NCBI GenBank assembly: GCA_903929655.1
Contig: CAIYVS010000580.1
Span: forward strand, 1-7,958
Direction: 5' to 3'
Source of the DNA: an uncultured Bacteroidota bacterium
GTDB lineage: Bacteria > Bacteroidota > Bacteroidia > Chitinophagales > Chitinophagaceae
DNA length: 7,958 nucleotides
Position numbers and translations under genes: made by a program. Positions 5,973-7,958 of this stretch are shown in pieces. Position 1 is the stretch's first letter. Every line of letters starts with the position of its first letter. The notes under the pieces are model-generated. The model saw only the letters and a list, made by a program, of their open reading frames with translations, made no database searches and was not told the DNA's origin.

Positions 5973-6362
5973 TTGACAAAAGAAGAACATATAGCATATT
6001 GGCTTGATACAGGCGCTAAAGACTGGAAAGCAGCACAACAACTGTTTAAAGCAAAAAGCTATATACAAGCATTGTTTTTTGCACACCTTTATTTAGAGAA
6101 ATTGTGCAAGGCGCTATGGGTAAAAAATAACGATAGTAATACACCTCCAAAGGTACATAACTTAGTAAAAATATTGAATGAAGCGGGGATTAAATATGCG
6201 ACAGAACAGATGGATTTTATGATTATCATGAATACTTTTCAATTAGAAGGACGATATCCCGACTACAAACAAAAGCTATATAAAACATATAAAGCAGCAA
6301 AGACTGCGGAGATTTTAAAACAAGTAAAACTATCAGGAAAATGGCTACAGGAGCAATTGTAA
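5973..6362 (+). CDS. HEPN domain protein (PF05168-like), first gene of a HEPN-MNT pair
   Basis: The 129-residue all-helical HEPN protein is encoded with a minimal nucleotidyltransferase, the arrangement of HEPN/MNT toxin-antitoxin modules in which HEPN is usually the ribonuclease toxin. Typical PF05168 blocks are present: YWLDTGAKDWKAAQQLF (about 9-25), AHLYLEKLCKALWV (37-50), PPKVHNLVKIL (58-68) and LEGRYPDY (91-98). The R-X4-6-H ribonuclease motif of active HEPN toxins, and the RX4HXY form modified by MntA, are not visible: His62 has no Arg in the right place. It may therefore be inactive as a nuclease or work differently. The only start in this frame is TTG 5973; an in-frame stop lies at 5955 and no ATG or GTG follows it until Met80. 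It overlaps the next gene by 22 bp. AT-rich relative to trmH, perhaps acquired. Confidence 0.85.
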   Translation: MTKEEHIAYWLDTGAKDWKAAQQLFKAKSYIQALFFAHLYLEKLCKALWVKNNDSNTPPKVHNLVKILNEAGIKYATEQMDFMIIMNTFQLEGRYPDYKQKLYKTYKAAKTAEILKQVKLSGKWLQEQL

Positions 6363-6652
6363 ATAAAATAAAAGATTTTGTGAAGCTTGTAAATGCAGAC
6401 GGCATCAAACTTAAAAAAGTTGTCCTGTTTGGTAGCTATGCAAACAACAAACAAACAAAATACAGTGATATAGACCTGGCACTTGTAGCAGATGAATTTT
6501 CAGGTGTCGCATCTGAAGATGTGAAACTATTTTTAAAAGCTATGCGCAAATATTATATGGTTCAGGCACAGACATATAATACTAAAGACTTTAGTCCAGA
6601 TAAAGATCCATTTGTTCAGGAAATATTAAGAACCGGCATTATAATAGCCTAG
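6341..6652 (+). CDS. Minimal nucleotidyltransferase (MNT, MntA-like), partner of the HEPN protein
   Basis: This 103-residue protein has the pol-beta-like nucleotidyltransferase core. GSYANNKQTKYSDID (31-45) fits the GS-X10-DxD signature exactly, with Asp43 and Asp45 as metal ligands. In characterised HepT/MntA systems such proteins are the antitoxin and transfer AMP to a tyrosine of the toxin. The strand that usually carries the third carboxylate reads MVQAQTY (73-79); related proteins I recall have Glu (IEP) at the position of Gln75, so catalysis may be weakened. The C-terminal block KDFSPDKDPFVQEILRTG is typical of Bacteroidota members. The ATG at 6341 lies inside the end of the HEPN gene (22-bp overlap, different frame), implying co-translation. 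An alternative reading as an orphan, non-toxic HEPN/MNT pair cannot be excluded. Confidence 0.9.
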   Translation: MATGAIVNKIKDFVKLVNADGIKLKKVVLFGSYANNKQTKYSDIDLALVADEFSGVASEDVKLFLKAMRKYYMVQAQTYNTKDFSPDKDPFVQEILRTGIIIA

Positions 6653-6722
6653 GCATTTCTATAACACATAGGATGGTATAAAACACCGCTCTAAGCCACA
6701 TCAAAAAGAGAGAATGCTGTAT

Positions 6723-6757
6723 AAAAAAAATCCTTCCACCATAGGCAGAAGGATTTT
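6723..6757 (-). terminator. Intrinsic terminator of rpoD, probably bidirectional
   Basis: AAAATCCTTC (6727-6736) and GAAGGATTTT (6748-6757) form a perfect 10-bp stem with an 11-nt loop. On the minus strand the stem runs into eight consecutive T (6730-6723), a strong terminator 22 bp past the rpoD stop. On the plus strand it ends in TTTT and can also stop the converging HEPN-MNT transcript, 75 bp after the MNT stop. Confidence 0.85.
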
Positions 6758-6779
6758 GTATTGTAAATAATGTAAATAT

Positions 6780-7655
6780 TTAATTGCCGAGGTAAGATTT
6801 TAAGAGTTGGCAGCGGGTAGCTGTGCGTAATTTGGTTATAGCTTTGTCCTTGATCTGGCGAACACGCTCGCGGGTAAGCGAGAATTTTTCGCCTATATCT
6901 TCCAGGCTCATCGGGTGCTCTACACCAATACCAAAGTACAGCTTGATAACATCGCGCTGGCGGTCGGTAAGAGTGCTGAGGGAGCGCTCAATTTCGCAAC
7001 GGAGCGAATCGTGGTGTTCCAGTTCAGCATCAGCAGAGTCTGAATTGGGGTTCTCTAATACGTCCAGCAGGGTATTGTCCTCGCTGTCCACAAAAGGGGC
7101 ATCTACCGATACGTGACGGGCAGCAACGCCCAATGTAGTTTCTACCTCTTCGGTACCAATCTCCAGCAGGTCTGCCAGTTCTTCGGTACTTGGCTCGCGT
7201 TCATACTCCTGTTCCAGTTGGGAGTATGCCTTGCTGATCTTGTTGGAGAGGCCTACCTTATTGAGCGGCAGGCGCACAATACGGCTCTGTTCGGCCAAAG
7301 CCTGCAAAATAGACTGGCGGATCCACCACACGGCATACGAAATAAACTTAAAGCCTCTTGTTTCGTCAAAGCGTTGTGCGGCTTTGATAAGGCCCAAATT
7401 ACCTTCGTTGATCAGGTCGCTTAAAGAGAGGCCTTGGTTCTGGTATTGTTTTGCAACAGATACCACGAAACGTAAATTGGCCTTGGTAAGCTTCTCGAGC
7501 GCCCGCTGATCGCCCTGTTTGATCTTAATAGCGAGCTGAACTTCCTCTTCCGGGGTGATCAGATCTACTTTGCCGATCTCCTGTAAGTACTTCTCCAGGG
7601 ATTGACTCTCACGATTGGTTATTGATTTCGTGATCTTAAGCTGACGCATGGACAT
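6780..7655 (-). CDS. rpoD: RNA polymerase primary sigma factor, RpoD/SigA
   Basis: This is the housekeeping sigma factor of the RNA polymerase holoenzyme, in the short form typical of Bacteroidota (291 residues here), which lacks the long N-terminal region 1.1 of E. coli RpoD. In order: region 1.2 (about 19-50, SLEKYLQEIGKVDLITPEEE), regions 2.1-2.4 (about 55-130, with NLRFVVSVAKQYQNQG, LINEGNLGLIKAAQRFD, GFKFISYAVWWIRQSI), region 3 (about 131-215), and region 4 (about 225-290, with TDRQRDVIKLYFGIG and the helix-turn-helix SLEDIGEKFSLTRERVRQIKDKA). Two in-frame ATGs exist, at 7655 and 7649. Most family members I recall begin MRQLKI, so 7649 may be the true start. The gene is monocistronic as far as visible, with its own promoter at 7719-7750 and terminator at 6723-6757. 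Confidence 0.97.
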   Translation of the reverse strand: MSMRQLKITKSITNRESQSLEKYLQEIGKVDLITPEEEVQLAIKIKQGDQRALEKLTKANLRFVVSVAKQYQNQGLSLSDLINEGNLGLIKAAQRFDETRGFKFISYAVWWIRQSILQALAEQSRIVRLPLNKVGLSNKISKAYSQLEQEYEREPSTEELADLLEIGTEEVETTLGVAARHVSVDAPFVDSEDNTLLDVLENPNSDSADAELEHHDSLRCEIERSLSTLTDRQRDVIKLYFGIGVEHPMSLEDIGEKFSLTRERVRQIKDKAITKLRTATRCQLLKSYLGN

Positions 7656-7718
7656 AGGCGAAGCAATATTTAGTTAGAAAAGTGGAATGTCTGAATGAAT
7701 GTTGCAATGTTTGTTTAG

Positions 7719-7750
7719 CAAATCTAAGGTTCTAAGTGATTCGACCCAAA
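7719..7750 (-). promoter_or_regulatory. rpoD: Promoter of rpoD (Bacteroidota -33/-7 type)
   Basis: On the minus strand TTTG (7750-7747) is followed after 20 bp by TAGATTTG (7726-7719), matching both the -33 TTTG and the -7 TAnnTTTG consensus. Transcription would begin near 7714, giving an untranslated leader of about 60 nt. This is the best promoter in the window. Confidence 0.75.
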
Positions 7751-7958
7751 AAAAATTAAGAATTCGTTAACTTCTTAAAAAGCCTGTTAATGGCTGTTTT
7801 GGCGGAATAAACATATAAATAATAGATAAATGAGGAATATTATTTTGAATAAAATTATCATAGTTCAAAGCTGGATGTACTTGAGTTTCTTGCGGGTAAA
7901 CAATTAGTTGGTAATTTTTATGATAAGTCTGATTTAAAGTGCTCAAATAATAATCCGC
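7751..7958. other. AT-rich region upstream of the rpoD promoter, no convincing gene
   Basis: Together with the rpoD leader and promoter this makes a 303-bp stretch with no assigned gene. On the plus strand only tiny frames occur, such as one at 7830-7907. On the minus strand one frame is open from the window edge to a TAA at 7769-7767 (63 codons). Its product is poor in charged residues and rich in Asn, Gln, Tyr, Ile and Pro, and does not resemble a family I know. I see no tRNA, strong hairpin or repeat. Confidence 0.4.

Noticed and set aside
1..7958. CRISPR array, insertion sequence, tRNA or rRNA
   Set aside because: No regularly spaced repeats, transposase motifs, terminal repeats or tRNA cloverleaf sequence could be seen.

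Overview
The window looks like a chromosomal piece of a Bacteroidota genome, probably a Chitinophagaceae or Sphingobacteriia-type organism (the finer placement is inference). The evidence is a compact RpoD of about 290 residues starting MRQLKITKS, which is characteristic of the phylum; promoter elements of the Bacteroidota form TAnnTTTG, including a full TTTG-N20-TAGATTTG upstream of rpoD; almost no usable Shine-Dalgarno sequences; and a propeller/Y_Y_Y sensor kinase paired with a LytTR response regulator. Four intact modules are visible.

Left (1-3792, minus strand): a LytS/YehU-type two-component pair. The LytTR response regulator comes first and the 973-residue sensor kinase follows, with stop and start overlapping as TGATG. 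Ten bases past the kinase stop is a 20-bp tandem repeat with a half-site resembling a LytTR/AgrA binding site. It is a candidate operator for this pair, perhaps for a gene just beyond the left edge.

Middle (3793-5450): a 260-bp intergenic stretch, then an Sfp-type 4'-phosphopantetheinyl transferase on the minus strand and, divergently, the tRNA 2'-O-methyltransferase trmH on the plus strand. The longest open frames of these two genes overlap, but the homology-supported starts (4763 and 4854) leave 90 bp between them. Each ATG lies exactly 4 nt after a TAnnTTTG match, which suggests two leaderless or nearly leaderless transcripts back to back.

Right-middle (5451-6652, plus strand): an unrecognised 74-residue protein, then a HEPN (PF05168-like) and MNT nucleotidyltransferase pair overlapping by 22 bp, resembling a type VII toxin-antitoxin or defence-like module. 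The HEPN gene has only a TTG start. A perfect 17-bp palindrome overlaps its predicted -7 element, and a second inverted repeat shares bases with that palindrome. The HEPN protein lacks the canonical R-X4-6-H motif, while the MNT protein keeps GS-X10-DxD. This is the most interesting accessory element of the window.

Right (6653-7958, minus strand): a strong terminator, rpoD, its promoter, and about 200 bp of AT-rich sequence in which no convincing gene is seen. The presence of the primary sigma factor and trmH argues that this is core chromosome with a small accessory insertion (HEPN/MNT) between them.
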